This document shows positions 36,095-46,956 of a stretch of 64,000 bases of DNA, one piece after another. The stretch is from positions 1,591,501 to 1,655,500 of the forward strand of contig JANUWF010001179.1 of the NCBI GenBank assembly GCA_026120185.1, read 5' to 3'. Each line of letters starts with the position of its first letter. The stretch's first letter is position 1. The position numbers and the translations under genes were made by a program. Below the pieces are notes generated by a model that made no database searches, had not been told where the DNA came from, and saw only the letters and a program-made list of their open reading frames with translations. The DNA is from Voacanga thouarsii. Taxonomy: Eukaryota; Streptophyta; Magnoliopsida; Gentianales; Apocynaceae.

Positions 36095-36156
36095 TATTGT
36101 GGTGTAGTGGTTAGAGCTTTGGAATTAATTCTTGAGGTCTTGGATTCGAATTCCAT
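36095..36156 (+). other. tRNA-like segment with A-box and B-box in LTR
   Basis: GTGGTGTAGTGGTTAGAGC matches the D-arm/A-box of tRNA genes, and GGATTCGAATTCC about 30 nt later matches the T-arm/B-box. The T-stem can pair around TTCGAAT. Equivalent segments occur at the same LTR position at 21700-21761, 28110-28171, 33748-33813 (reverse), 47204-47265, 52230-52292 and 53233-53295. It is not a complete tRNA: no proper acceptor stem or CCA is seen. Most likely a captured tRNA or SINE head fixed in the LTR family. Confidence 0.65.
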
Positions 36157-37746
36157 CATTTGTGTTTTTGCATGATTGAATTTTATTTTTGTTTAGGGAG
36201 GATATTTTCGGCCTTGTATGCTTTAGGGAAGAGTAGAGGGTTGTCCTAGGGGAGACATGATAGGAGTATCCAAATCCTACTCTTGTGCCCTACAAAAATT
36301 TCTAAGGGAATTCACACCATTCTTGATCCTTAGTTTTTCTTACTTCTCAATTTATTAAGTTGTTCAATTTATTCAAACTAATTTTATTCCAGAAAAATTC
36401 CAGCAAAGTGCTGTGGCTTTAAAGGTTCAAAATGTCTAAGTGTAGGACATCTTATAGACCAAAAATGGGTAGGAGTTGGGGAAGGTTCCCAAGAGAATTA
36501 ATGTCTATGGTTGAAGCTTCAAAACTTCACCCTAGCTATGTTCATTTTCTTCATGAAGTAATCTGGAATTTTTTCAGCTTCTTGTGCATTCAAAGTGTCG
36601 AAATTTTCAGCCATCATTCCCTCCCAAATGCTGCAAGAAAAATAGCCCTCCTGTCCAGCTTAAAGTCTGAAATTTTATGGCCAAAATCGGACTGCACAAA
36701 TGCTGTACAAACCAGAAAATTTTCTGGGCAAATTCGCAGCTTTGGTGAGCCTAAACCAAGCTATTTTCCTCTAGTTTTCACCCAACATCTTAGCCACGTT
36801 TTTCTTCCATAAAGAAGGCTGGAAACTAGCCTTGAAAGACCTTTGAATACCCCTTCAAATCTTCTGCAAGTAGGCTGGAAAATGGCAGCAAAAGCTACCC
36901 AAAAATTTTCAGCAACTAGAAAAAATCCTGCACAGGAATTTTTCCAGCTTTCTTCCTTCTCCAGCCCTGATCGAAACTTCACCATTTTTTTGTTCAAACT
37001 TCTCTTGAACAGCCATGAACTGAGCTCCATTATCTTCCCCAACCTTCTGCTTGAAAAACCTGTCCATGGCTGCCCTAAAATATCTCCAACAATTACTCTA
37101 ATCAAGCCATTGATTGAAGACCAAAATTTCAGCAAATATGTTTAATAAACTTCCATAAAACATCCCTTAAATAACCGGACAATCCTTCACCATTGTACTC
37201 CCTCTTTTTGGTCACCATTAAGCCCCTTCAAACAGCTTTCATCCAACAAAAACTCTGATCAAACCAGCTCTCCTCCATTGAAGATCTTCTTACCATATTT
37301 TGTTTCCAAAATTGATTCCCTAAAATATTCTTTTAGAATTTCAAACAACCAACCTTTCCTTTTTCTCTCAAACCAGAAAATTCAATTGTAAAAACCTCTC
37401 AAACAATTCGGCCACTCCCTCCTACACAGAATTTCAGCCAGCCTCTCCCTATTCTCTCCATTCTCTTCAACCTTCAAGAACACCTACTCCCCTTCTCTCG
37501 CCTAAGGCCACCAAAACCACTTCAATCTTCTCAAAAGAAATTCCAGATTGCAGCTACTCACTTTCGGGAATCCATTTATACCACTTTTAACATCAAACTC
37601 CAAAATCCAACTCTCTCTTTTGGATCGAAAACCAGTGTTTTTGTGAAGGATCAAGAACACCTTCAAGGTAAGCATGTTCAATCAACTTCATCTTTACTCA
37701 TCTTCAACCTCTAATGAATATATATGTGTATAATCATACTAATGGA

Positions 37747-37749
<3 letters not shown>

Positions 37750-37796
<47 letters not shown>
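37750..37796 (+). repeat. (CT)n microsatellite in E2 5' LTR
   Basis: Uninterrupted TC run between AATGGACTT and TTGGCCGAATGG. It is much shorter and interrupted in the 3' LTR (48888-48915). Confidence 0.95.
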
Positions 37797-37799
<3 letters not shown>

Positions 37800-39431
37800 C
37801 CGAATGGTAACTTCAACCATGGTCATGTTTTCTTCATCTTTCTTGGGCGGATCTAGTCTCCTAGGAGTTAGGATCCATTCAAAACTACTCCAAGGTACTC
37901 ATCAACCAAGTAAGCCTCTTCAACCCTCTTTTTAAATTCTAGATTCATGTCTTCAGGTTGATATTGGAAGGAGATGGATTATGATTGGGGCTTGAGCATG
38001 TGTTGCTGTGATGAGTTGAGATTGAAGCATGAATAAATGTGTGTATATGATGGAGATGGGATTTATACATGAGTTGATTGTCTTGGTTGATTGTATGGCA
38101 TTTTTAGGGTTTAATGTATGTCTCCATGTCATGAGTGGTATATGTGATTAAGCATGTTAGAGATTATGTCGCTTTTGGTGAGTAGGATTTATGCTCATTG
38201 TTAAAGCCATGATTATGTTTATGCTAGTAGAGGTTGAATCATGCCTTGGTAAATTTAAATCTATGCCTTTATTCTTGATTTGGATGATTTGATGGATTGG
38301 AGTGGAGTATATATTCATGATTGTGGTTAGCAATGGAAATATGATCGTGACCTAGTTGTCCCTAAACTAATTTTATTTCTTCAATAAAATGATTAATGCT
38401 ATAATTCTTTCTAGTAAATTTCGAAAACTCTAGGATGGGTAGATTTGGACTATTATATATAAAATAATGATATTTTAGTCAAATAAATAATAGCTTTTAT
38501 TAAAGAAATAAAATATATATAGATATTATTTAAACTAATAATATCAAATGAAACCTTTTATATAAATAATCATGATAAGTAAAATATTAATTTTGTAAGT
38601 CTTATATTCATAAATATCATTAAAATTTATTATCTTTTAATCAAAACCTATTAAAATTTACTTGTAATTAATTTTAGTTATCAATTATTTTCTAACAATT
38701 AATTAGTAATAAATCATTATTTTGCCTAATCCCTCCTAGGACTCTTCATCAAATAAACTCTAATTTATTCTTAGCAAGATTTAAACCTTCAACTTGTTAG
38801 TACCTATTTCCCAAAACCCTAATTATTTTAATATCAAACTAGACTTAGCTTATAAACCCTTTTATTTATTATCTGGCCTTAAAGCTTGGGATACTAGGAT
38901 CATGGTTGAAGTAAGTTGAGCTAGCTTTATTTGTGAAAGTGGATTTTGGCTTGAGTTTACCCCAGGCGTGGTTAGGTCAGCTGTTGAATACCTTTATTTT
39001 ATCTCAAGCTAAGGATCAGGTAAGCTCCTGCATTAAACCTGATTGATGCAAAATGGTTCTATGGCAAGCTAATTGTGGAGTGAATGGTCACTCATTTTTG
39101 TAAAGGCAATTGAAGATTGTCTCATTTCTCATTTCAATCAACCAAATTATTTGAAAATCAATAAGCAGATTTGCTCAAACTTTAAACTTTTTCTAAAACC
39201 AGTTTTGTCTCAAACGTTGGAAATCTTTAATCGCCATTTTTAAGTGGAGCTATGTTTATTTCATTTTTTCCCGAGTAGGATAAATTACGTTGAGTACTCA
39301 ATAAAGGTGGACTGCTAGGACTAGTCTTTGAAAGGTTAGGGCAAATCTCTCAGTAGGTGGCCACCTCTGAAGGATAAGTCCTTCCTGGATAAGATGTCAG
39401 TCCAGTAGGTTGTGCCGGTCCGAGTTAGCAG

Positions 39432-40883
39432 TGTTGGGGATATGCCCTAGAGTCAATTTGTACTTATACAATTGTCATTATGTTTTATATAATAATATGA
39501 GGCTTTCCTTTCCATGAATAGTGAGTTTTGTTTTGTTGGTCATCAAGTACGTGACTTGATAGTAAAACCCTACAATGAATACAATGACTATTCTAAAAGC
39601 TGTCTCCGATCGATTATTATTATTATTGGAATAATAATAAATTAAGATTAGTATGTTTGTGACTTGATGGCTATGTTTTACTGGCCATGGATATTTGTGA
39701 TATCGAGTCAAGACATAAATAAATGTTAGAGAACATTGTATTGGACATGACCCACTCGTGAGAGTACTTCATGGAATATGTCATAAGTACTTTCTAGCCA
39801 TAATAATATTGAAAGTCCTTTGACCTAAATTCATCATAGTTTCTTACTTGATAAATTCTATATTTTGACATTGTCTAAAGTTGTCTTTAACCGAGATAAT
39901 AAATTAGACTACTTGTTGGATATAGAATAAATCAAGGAGAGGAATATGATTGATTGTGAAGGAATTTGTCCCTCTCGGTTATGGGAGAGATATCCATGGG
40001 CCCCTTGATAAGTTAGACTTGTTAAAAATGCATGGCAGTGCTCAAATATATCAATCTAAGATATTGATATCATTTGTTTGAACAGTCTACTATGAAATCA
40101 AGAAATAATTAATTAAGCTTAATAAGGATGACATGCTCCGTACCTTATGCTTAATCTGGATATCGTGTGACAAAAGGACTAAATATAAAATTATGGTTTG
40201 GTTCAAAGGGATCACCGATCTTCATTTAACCTGGATAGTTATAATGTTTTGCTAGAAACCACTTATAACTTGTGGGCCATTTAAATATGATTTAGGCATC
40301 GTCGCCGGTGTTAAATGAACCTATAGGGTCACACAATAAGCGAACTTGTTAGGTTATTTTTCTGGTGACCAGGTTCGATGAATCTGGATGATATCCAGAT
40401 TATAAGAATCTGACTCGGTAAAATAATTAGTTAAATTACCGAGATAATGGCAGAATCTTATCATATCAGTTTTAATTTAATTTGAATTTAAATTAGAATA
40501 TGATAAGATATGATTAGGGTTGGACTCTAAGAGGTTCGAGGGTTTTTTAAGAAAACCCTAGCCGTCTTTCAATAGTCCAATTTTCGGTTGAGAACATTCG
40601 TGCCATTCTCTACCAGAAAGAAAAAAACCTCTCAAACCCTAGGCGCTAGCACTCCCCGGGTATCGAGTGAGTTCACGGTGTGTATCCGATAGAGGACGTT
40701 CGCATACTGCAGCGTCTGGTGATTGTTCGGGTTGAACGTACAACAGCGCAACCAGAATCGAAGGATTTCGATTACAGCAACCAGAGGTAATTCTTAAAGC
40801 TTAGATCTTCTTAATCGTTTACTTGGGTCCTCGGGAGGGATTCGTAGATGTTTTCCGCGTTTAGGAGTCCACGAATCCCAACA
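39432..40883 (+). mobile_element. Ty1/copia solo LTR (D) inside E2 5' LTR
   Basis: Begins TGTTGGGGATATGCCCTAGAG and ends GAATCCCAACA (1452 bp), flanked by matching AGCAG (39427-39431 and 40884-40888). Removing it restores the host LTR sequence (GGTCCGAGTTAGCAG joined to TTTTCAGTCA), which aligns to the intact 3' LTR near 50550-50590. No coding region. The TATGCCCTAGAG start is typical of Angela-like copia LTRs. Confidence 0.9.
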
Positions 40884-41537
40884 AGCAGTTTTCAGTCATG
40901 TGGACTGTGTGTTGCCAGAATGGACAACCGATTTTGTTTGGGTATAGAGAAGGAGGAGTATCTTGCCCGGTAGGCCGATCACCTACTTTTTGTTAGTCTG
41001 CACAAAGTGTGGCATTTTGACCGTTGTATGGTTATGGGGCCTAACGTGTGGTAACCCATGACCACCTTTTTGAGTGGTTGATTTTATTGAATATGTATGG
41101 TTGGAAAAGCCAAAACACCACTCTTGAATTTGACTAGTGTTTATTGCTTGCCAGTATTTCTCTTATGAAGATTTTACACTTTTCATTCACGAACTGTTTT
41201 CACTAGACACTCAAAGCACACACGGACTTACTAGATTTTTATCTCATCACATTTTTTACCATAATTTCAGGTCGATCCTGTTGTGGGGATGAGTAGCTAG
41301 TTGTTGCCTGCCTTGGAAGATTTTCTGATATTTATTTTTATATAATGCTTTGGAAGTTGAGAGTGAACAATTTCTATTTTGTATTTGATTTGAATTCTTG
41401 GATTGTAATAAGTTTTAAGTTTAAAGTATTATTTTTATTCTATTATTTTAACTGTATGATCTAGTTATAAAGATCCCTTATCCTTTGGGCGGGGTGACAT
41501 CCGCGGCCCTGTCGGGCCTAGGTAGAGGGGTGTTACA

Positions 41538-41553
41538 AGCGGTATCAGAGCCT
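41538..41553 (+). other. E2 primer-binding site
   Basis: AGCGGTATCAGAGCCT follows the LTR end. It matches the tRNA-Met primer site except for a C in place of the T in TGGTATC. Confidence 0.8.
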
Positions 41554-41636
41554 AGGGTATAAGAAAATATTGATAGTATGTGTTCTATTTATTTAATTTT
41601 AAATCTTTATCTAGCCTATGTTGTTTATGCTATAGG

Positions 41637-41963
41637 ATGGTTAGAATGCTTAGAACCACGAGAAAAGGGCAGCAATGGCACCCGCCTATCCCTATTTACC
41701 CGGAAGACCTTCCTGTTCCCAAGCCTGACCCTCAGCCAGTTATCCCTTTGGAGGATAGCAGTGATGATGAGGTCCCGATCCATGAGCCACCTCCAATCTC
41801 GGTGATAGACATAAGCTCTAACAGTGAAGATGAGGTGATAGTCGTGGAGCACGTATCCCACCCTCCTAGTCCCGTAGTGGACTTAGCAATAGATAGTGAT
41901 AACCTGGGGGAGATAGACTATGAGTCTCCACCTAGGCCTTCTTTCATTTCTCCTCCTAGCTGA
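41637..41963 (+). pseudogene. Pre-gag ORF (E2 copy): acidic, Pro-rich, SIM-like motifs
   Basis: It begins MVRMLRT at an ATG just after a possible acceptor (GCTATAG) and is open for 108 codons. It shares with the E1 copy the block GQQWHPPIPIYPEDLPVP, the EDSSDDEV block and two SIM-like cores: VIDISSNSEDE (about residues 57-67) and VVDLAIDSDN (about 82-91). EIDYESPPRPSF follows. The ORF ends at TGA (41961-41963) where E1 has CGA, so this is probably premature; in the next frame downstream an acidic stretch (EADDEDSDED) suggests a longer ancestral tail. No catalytic domain or membrane segment is seen. Function unknown; a SUMO-binding accessory protein is a hypothesis from the motifs only. Confidence 0.7.
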
Positions 41964-42356
41964 GCTGAGCCCGGGGAGAGTTCTAGGCACCCTGGGATGG
42001 AGCCAATGGAGGGGTTTGCCAGTGGGGTTGGGGTAGACTTTTCTAAGAACTCTGGGATTGGTTGTATGAGGCTGATGATGAGGATTCTGATGAAGATTAG
42101 AGGATTAAGAGTTGTTTTGATTCGGATGTTTATTTATTGCTTTCCGTGAACTTTTATGTTAAGGATTTTTAAATTTTGTTTTCTGTTAAATTTTCAAATT
42201 CATGTAAATTAATATTGGAAGAAGAATTTATGAGCAATTCTTTAGACAAAATTTACCTCCGATTTCTTTTTACTTATATCAGATTGTGAATGCATGCACA
42301 ATTAAAATGATTTAATCCTTGAATGCATACACTTAACATTTGGGGTATGGTTTAGA

Positions 42357-43440
42357 ATGGCACCCAAGCGTTGTGCAGCTTCATCAGGCAGAAGGGTTTC
42401 GGAGGCAGATCATGTGGTACCGGAAGTTGAGACAGCTCGCATGCAATTACCCACTCGGGGTAATGTGAGTGAGCCAGAGATGGGAATGGGGTCTGAAATT
42501 CCGGTTGATGTGTCAATGGGCCAGGCATTCAGCAAGATGGCAGAAATTCTACAGACCCTAATCGAGCGAAGGAACCCTAAGGGGGAAGATAAGGCGTTAG
42601 AGTGGTTTCTGAAGTTTCAACCGCCCGTCTTCTTGGGCGAAGCTGAACAAGACCAGAAAGCAGAGCAATGGGTTGAGCAGATGAAGGACATATTTGCAAC
42701 GCTCCAGTACACCGAGGAACGGATGGTTAAGTTTGCGGCTTTCCGGTTGAGAACACCAGCTCGGGCATGGTGGCAGCGAGTTTAAGATGACTGGGAAATG
42801 GTCGAGCAGGAATAGACGTGGTCCGACTTTGTTGAAGTCTTCAGAGTTGAGTACATCCCTCAGTGGATCGTGGAAAAGCGAGAGGACGAATTTCAGAATT
42901 TAAGACAGGGAAGCATGTCAGTAGCCCAGTACGCAGCACGGTTCACCCAACTGTCGAAGTACTACTAGAGATTGGTGGATACCGAGTAGAATAGGACGAG
43001 GCAGTTCGTCAAGGGGCTAAGGCCGGAATTGAGAAGGCCGTTGGCACCTTCTCCGCCAACAACCTATTCGGGGGTAGTGGATGCGGCTACCTGAACTAAA
43101 AATAAGGACCACAGCAGGATGGTGGCGAGGCCTTTCTAACCGCCAAGGTAACCGCAAGGACACTTCCAAGGGCAGCAATCCAACAAGCGCCCCGCCAACC
43201 AGCAGTGGCAGAACCGGGGAAAGCAAGCCCGGATAGTACCAGTTGGTCCTACTCAGAACCTTCCACCATGCCGGCAGTGTGGAAAGAGAGGCCACACCGA
43301 GAAGAACTGTTGGTCCAAGGGTGGTGAAAGGAAATGTTATCACTGCGGCGACCCGAACCACCTGCAGAACACCTACCCTAAGTTGCACCGAGTCGGGCAA
43401 GGAAATCCAGCGCAGAATCCGGGACCCAATAGAGTCAACA
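42357..43440 (+). pseudogene. E2 gag (capsid and zinc knuckles), several stops
   Basis: Structural protein of the element. It starts MAPKRCAASSG. The retrotransposon gag domain covers about 42590-43030 (ALEWFLKFQPPVFLG, WVEQMKDIFATLQ, RTPARAWWQRV, then TAA; EDEFQNLRQGSMSVAQYAARF; FVKGLRPELRR). In-frame stops occur near 42783, 42815, 42966, 42988, 43093, 43138 and 43150, many at positions expected to be Gln or Arg. Two CCHC knuckles follow: CRQCGKRGHTEKNC (about 43270-43311) is intact, but in CYHCGDPNHLQNTY the last Cys is Tyr. It runs into protease without a clear break. Confidence 0.88.
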
Positions 43441-46400
43441 CCATGGGAACATCTGGGAGTGGAGCACTGAAGCTACAAGTGAAGGCCAAGGTATTCGCTC
43501 TCAACAGAGAGGAGGTTGAGACCGATGCAGCAGTAGCGGAAGGTACGTTTACTATCCAAGGACGCTCCGTTAATGCATTGATAGATCCTGGCTCTACTCA
43601 TTCCTATTTAAACAAGATTTGTGCATGTCATTTAGGTTAAGATGGAGTAGAGCTACCTTTTACTTTAGTGGTAAGCACACCTTTGGGGAAAATGGTGCAA
43701 TCGGATCGGTATGTGAAAAACTGTAAAATTGATGTGGCGAGAGAAAGTCTAGAGGGAGATTTGATAGTATTGGACATTGAAGATTATGATTTGATATTGG
43801 GGATGGATTGGTTAGCTAAGCATGGGGTTAGGGTAGATTGTAGGAATAAATCGGTCCAGTTCATTAGACCGGGTTGTGATGTGTTGGAATTTAATGGCAA
43901 GAAGGTAAAGGAATTAAAGTATTTGATAGCGGGGGCTAAGGCCCAAAAATTGCTGAAACAAGGGTGTCAAGGGTACCTGGCTTACGTGATAAACAAGCCG
44001 AAAGACCAGTGCACTCTGGAGGACACCGAAGTAGTGAAGGATTTTCCCGATGTGTTCCCAGCGGAACTTGCTTCTTTACCCCCCAGTCGAGAAATGGAAT
44101 TCACCATCGACTTAGTTTCGGGAGTGGAACCAGTATCGCGGACCCCGTACCGGATGGCACCGGCAGAGCTAAAAGAGCTGAAGGAATAGTTGGAAGAGTT
44201 AGTAAAGTAAGGCTACATCAGGCCTAGCACGTCGCCTTGGGGAGCCCCTGTGCTGTTTGTGAAGAAGAAGGACGGAACTCTGAGACTATGCATCGACTAT
44301 CGGGGTTTGAACAACTTGATGATCAAGAACAAGTATCCCCTACCGCTAATTGATGAGTTGTTCGACCAGTTGCAAGGATCCAGTTGCTACTCCAAATTGG
44401 ACCTAAGGTAAGGGTACTACCAAGTGCGGATAAAAGAGGAGGATATCCCTAAGACGGCCTTCAACACCAGATACGGGCACTATGAGTTCATAGTAATGCC
44501 GTTCGGGGTGACCAATGCTCTAGCAGTATTCATGGATTTGACGCATCAGGTGTTCTGGCCCTACTTGGACAAGTTCGTGGTGATCTTCATCTGCGACATT
44601 CTGATTTACTCCAAGAGTCTTGAAGAGCATGCGGAGCATCTGAAGCTCGTGTTGGAGAAGCTATGAGAGCATAAGCTGTTTGCCAAGTTTAGCAAGTGTG
44701 AATTCTGGCTGGACAGTATGGCATTTCTTGGCCATGTGGTGACCAATGAGGGAATCAAGGTAGACCCGGCAAAGGTTGAAGCAGTGTTAGATTGGAAGCA
44801 ACCGGAGAATATCACCGAGATTCGAAGTTTCTTAGGATTGGCTGGTTAATATATGAGATTTATCAAAGGGTTTTCGACGCTGGCATCGCCGATGACCCGA
44901 CTGCTGAGAAAGGATGTTCCATTTGTGTGGAACGAGAAATGTGAGAAAAGTTTTCAAGAGCTGAAGCGAAGATTGATGACAACGCCAGTATTGAGTCTAC
45001 CAGAGGAAGGTAAGCCTTACGTGCTATATATTGACGCCTCGAAAGAAGGATTGGGAGCAATATTGATGCAAGACTGGAAAGTGATTGCTTATACTTCTCG
45101 GAAGCTGAGACCTTATGAAGTCAACTACCCTACTCATGATCTGGAGCTAGCAGCTATCGTGTTCGCCCTAAAAAAACGGCGACACTACCTGTACGAAGCC
45201 GAATATGAGGTGTTCACTGACCACAAGAGTCTAAAGTATATCTTCACCCAGAAAGATCTAAACTTGAGGCAATGAAGATGGATGGAATTCTTGGAAGAAT
45301 ACCCTTGTCCGATCAATTACCATCCCGGGAAAGCCAATGTTGTAGCTGACGCCTGAGCAGAAAAGTTGGAATGGCCAGACTAAGAGTGTAGGAAATTCAA
45401 GTGGTTCAAGCTGTGTTGGATAGAAGGGTGGAAGTGTAAGAGAAGAGGATTGTTATTAGTAATCTAAAGTTGGTGCCGGATTTAAAACGGGAAATCGTGG
45501 AAGCTCAGCAAAGCAACGTCGAGTTCCAACTTTTCAAGGACAAGGAGCTCAAACGGCCAGGCAGTGAATTCCGTCAAGACGAGGCTAGAGTTTTGCATTT
45601 CAGAGATCGGTTGTGTGTACCCGGAGAGCAACAATTAAAGGACAGAATTTTGGAAGAGGCGCACAAGAGCAAGTACGCCATTTATCCGGGGGAAGTCAAA
45701 ATGTACCAGGATCTGAAGAGAGCCTATTGGTGGCCCGAACTAAAATGGGATATGGTCAAGTATGTCTCGACCTGTCTCACTTGCCAGAAAGTCAAAACGG
45801 AGCACAAGAAGTCAGTGGAACTATTGCAACCATTGCCAATACCGGAATGGAAGTGGGAAGAGGTGACTATGGATTTTGTCACCAGATTCCCATGTCAAAG
45901 ACCTAGAACGACACCATATGGGTAGTAGTGGATCGACTGACCAAGTCGGCCCATTTCATACTGCTAAATGTAAGAGACTCTATGGAGAAGCTGGCTCGGA
46001 CTTATGTTCGAGAGATAGTCTGACTGCATAGAGTGCTTTCAAGCATCATATCTGACCGAGACCAGAGGTTTACATCTCGATTTTGGGGGAAGTTTCAGGA
46101 AGCAATAGGATCGAGTCTGAAATTCAGTACAATGGCGCATCCGCAGACCGATTGACAGTCAGAATGGGTTATACAGATATTGGAAGATATGCCAAGAGCC
46201 TATGTTCTGGACTTCGGGGACAAGTGGATAGAATGTGTATCGTATGCGAAACTGTCGTATAACAATAGCTACCAAGCTTCAATTGGGATGGCACTATATG
46301 AGGCTTTGTATGGGCGCAAATGTTAGGTACCGCTATACTGGAGTTGGTCAGAAGATGGTCACATAAGCAGAACCGGAGAAGTCTGTGTCCAAGAGATGTT

Positions 46401-46910
46401 GGATAAAGTAAAATTGATCAGGGAAAGGTTCAAGGCGGCTCAGAGCCGATAGAAGAGCTATGCAGACAACCAGCGAAGAGAATTGGAGTTTCAAGTCGAG
46501 GACAGCGTATTTCTGAGATTGACACCGAATAGGGGAATCTTGAAGCATCGAAGGGTGAAAAGCTGAATTCGAGATATTTGGGGCCATTCCCGATAAAGGA
46601 AATGATTGGACCGGTAGCTTACCGATTGGACTTGCCAGATGGGTTGACAGGAATTCATGATGTGTTTCATGTGTCACAATTGAAGAAGTACAATGCCGAT
46701 CTCGGCCATGTTTTGAACAACGAGCCGTTGGTGTTGCAACCCGATCTGAGCTATATGGAGAAGCCCGTGTGAATATTGGACCGCAGTATCAAGAGTCTTC
46801 GAAACAAGCAGATACCGATGGTCAAGGTTCAGTGGGAGCATCATGGCATGCAGGATGCCACATGGGAATCAGAAGAGTGGGTTAAACAGAAGTATCCCGA
46901 ACCGAAATAG
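43441..46910 (+). pseudogene. E2 pol: protease, RT, RNase H, integrase, chromodomain
   Basis: The replication and integration enzymes of a chromovirus. Protease: ALIDPGSTHSYL near 43575-43610, then LGMDWLAKHGV. Reverse transcriptase about 44080-44830: [26 protein letters not shown]; the catalytic IDD box reads FICDIL at about 44586-44600, so the first Asp is Cys. RNase H about 44990-45290: [24 protein letters not shown]. Integrase about 45620-46330: zinc domain with the second His replaced (AIYPG) and CLTCQK; core MDFV, SDRDQRF and QSEW supply D, D and E. Chromodomain about 46760-46910: IPMVKVQWEHHG and ATWESEEW. Stops near 43637, 44187, 44208, 44408, 44664, 44848, 45273, 45354 and others, plus a shift near 45890, make it nonfunctional. 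Confidence 0.92.
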
Positions 46911-46945
46911 AGGTATGCTAGAATTTCGGGACGAAATTCTTCTAA

Positions 46946-46956
46946 GCAGGGGAGGA
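46946..46956 (+). other. E2 polypurine tract
   Basis: AGCAGGGGAGGA abuts the 3' LTR. It corresponds to AGAGGGGAGGA in E1. Confidence 0.85.

Larger units (their letters stand above)
35848..41537 (+). repeat. E2 5' LTR (interrupted by LTR D)
   Basis: TATGAAACCCCAG to GAGGGGTGTTACA. It includes the tRNA-like segment (36095-36156), a (CT)n run (37750-37796) and, after the nested LTR, the conserved CTTGCCCGGTAGGCCGATCA block (about 40965) and the TTATAAAGATCCC block near 41467. Confidence 0.9.

Noticed and set aside
39478..39711. Minus-strand frame at 39478-39711 as a gene
   Set aside because: It lies inside the copia solo LTR D and has no protein similarity I can recognise.
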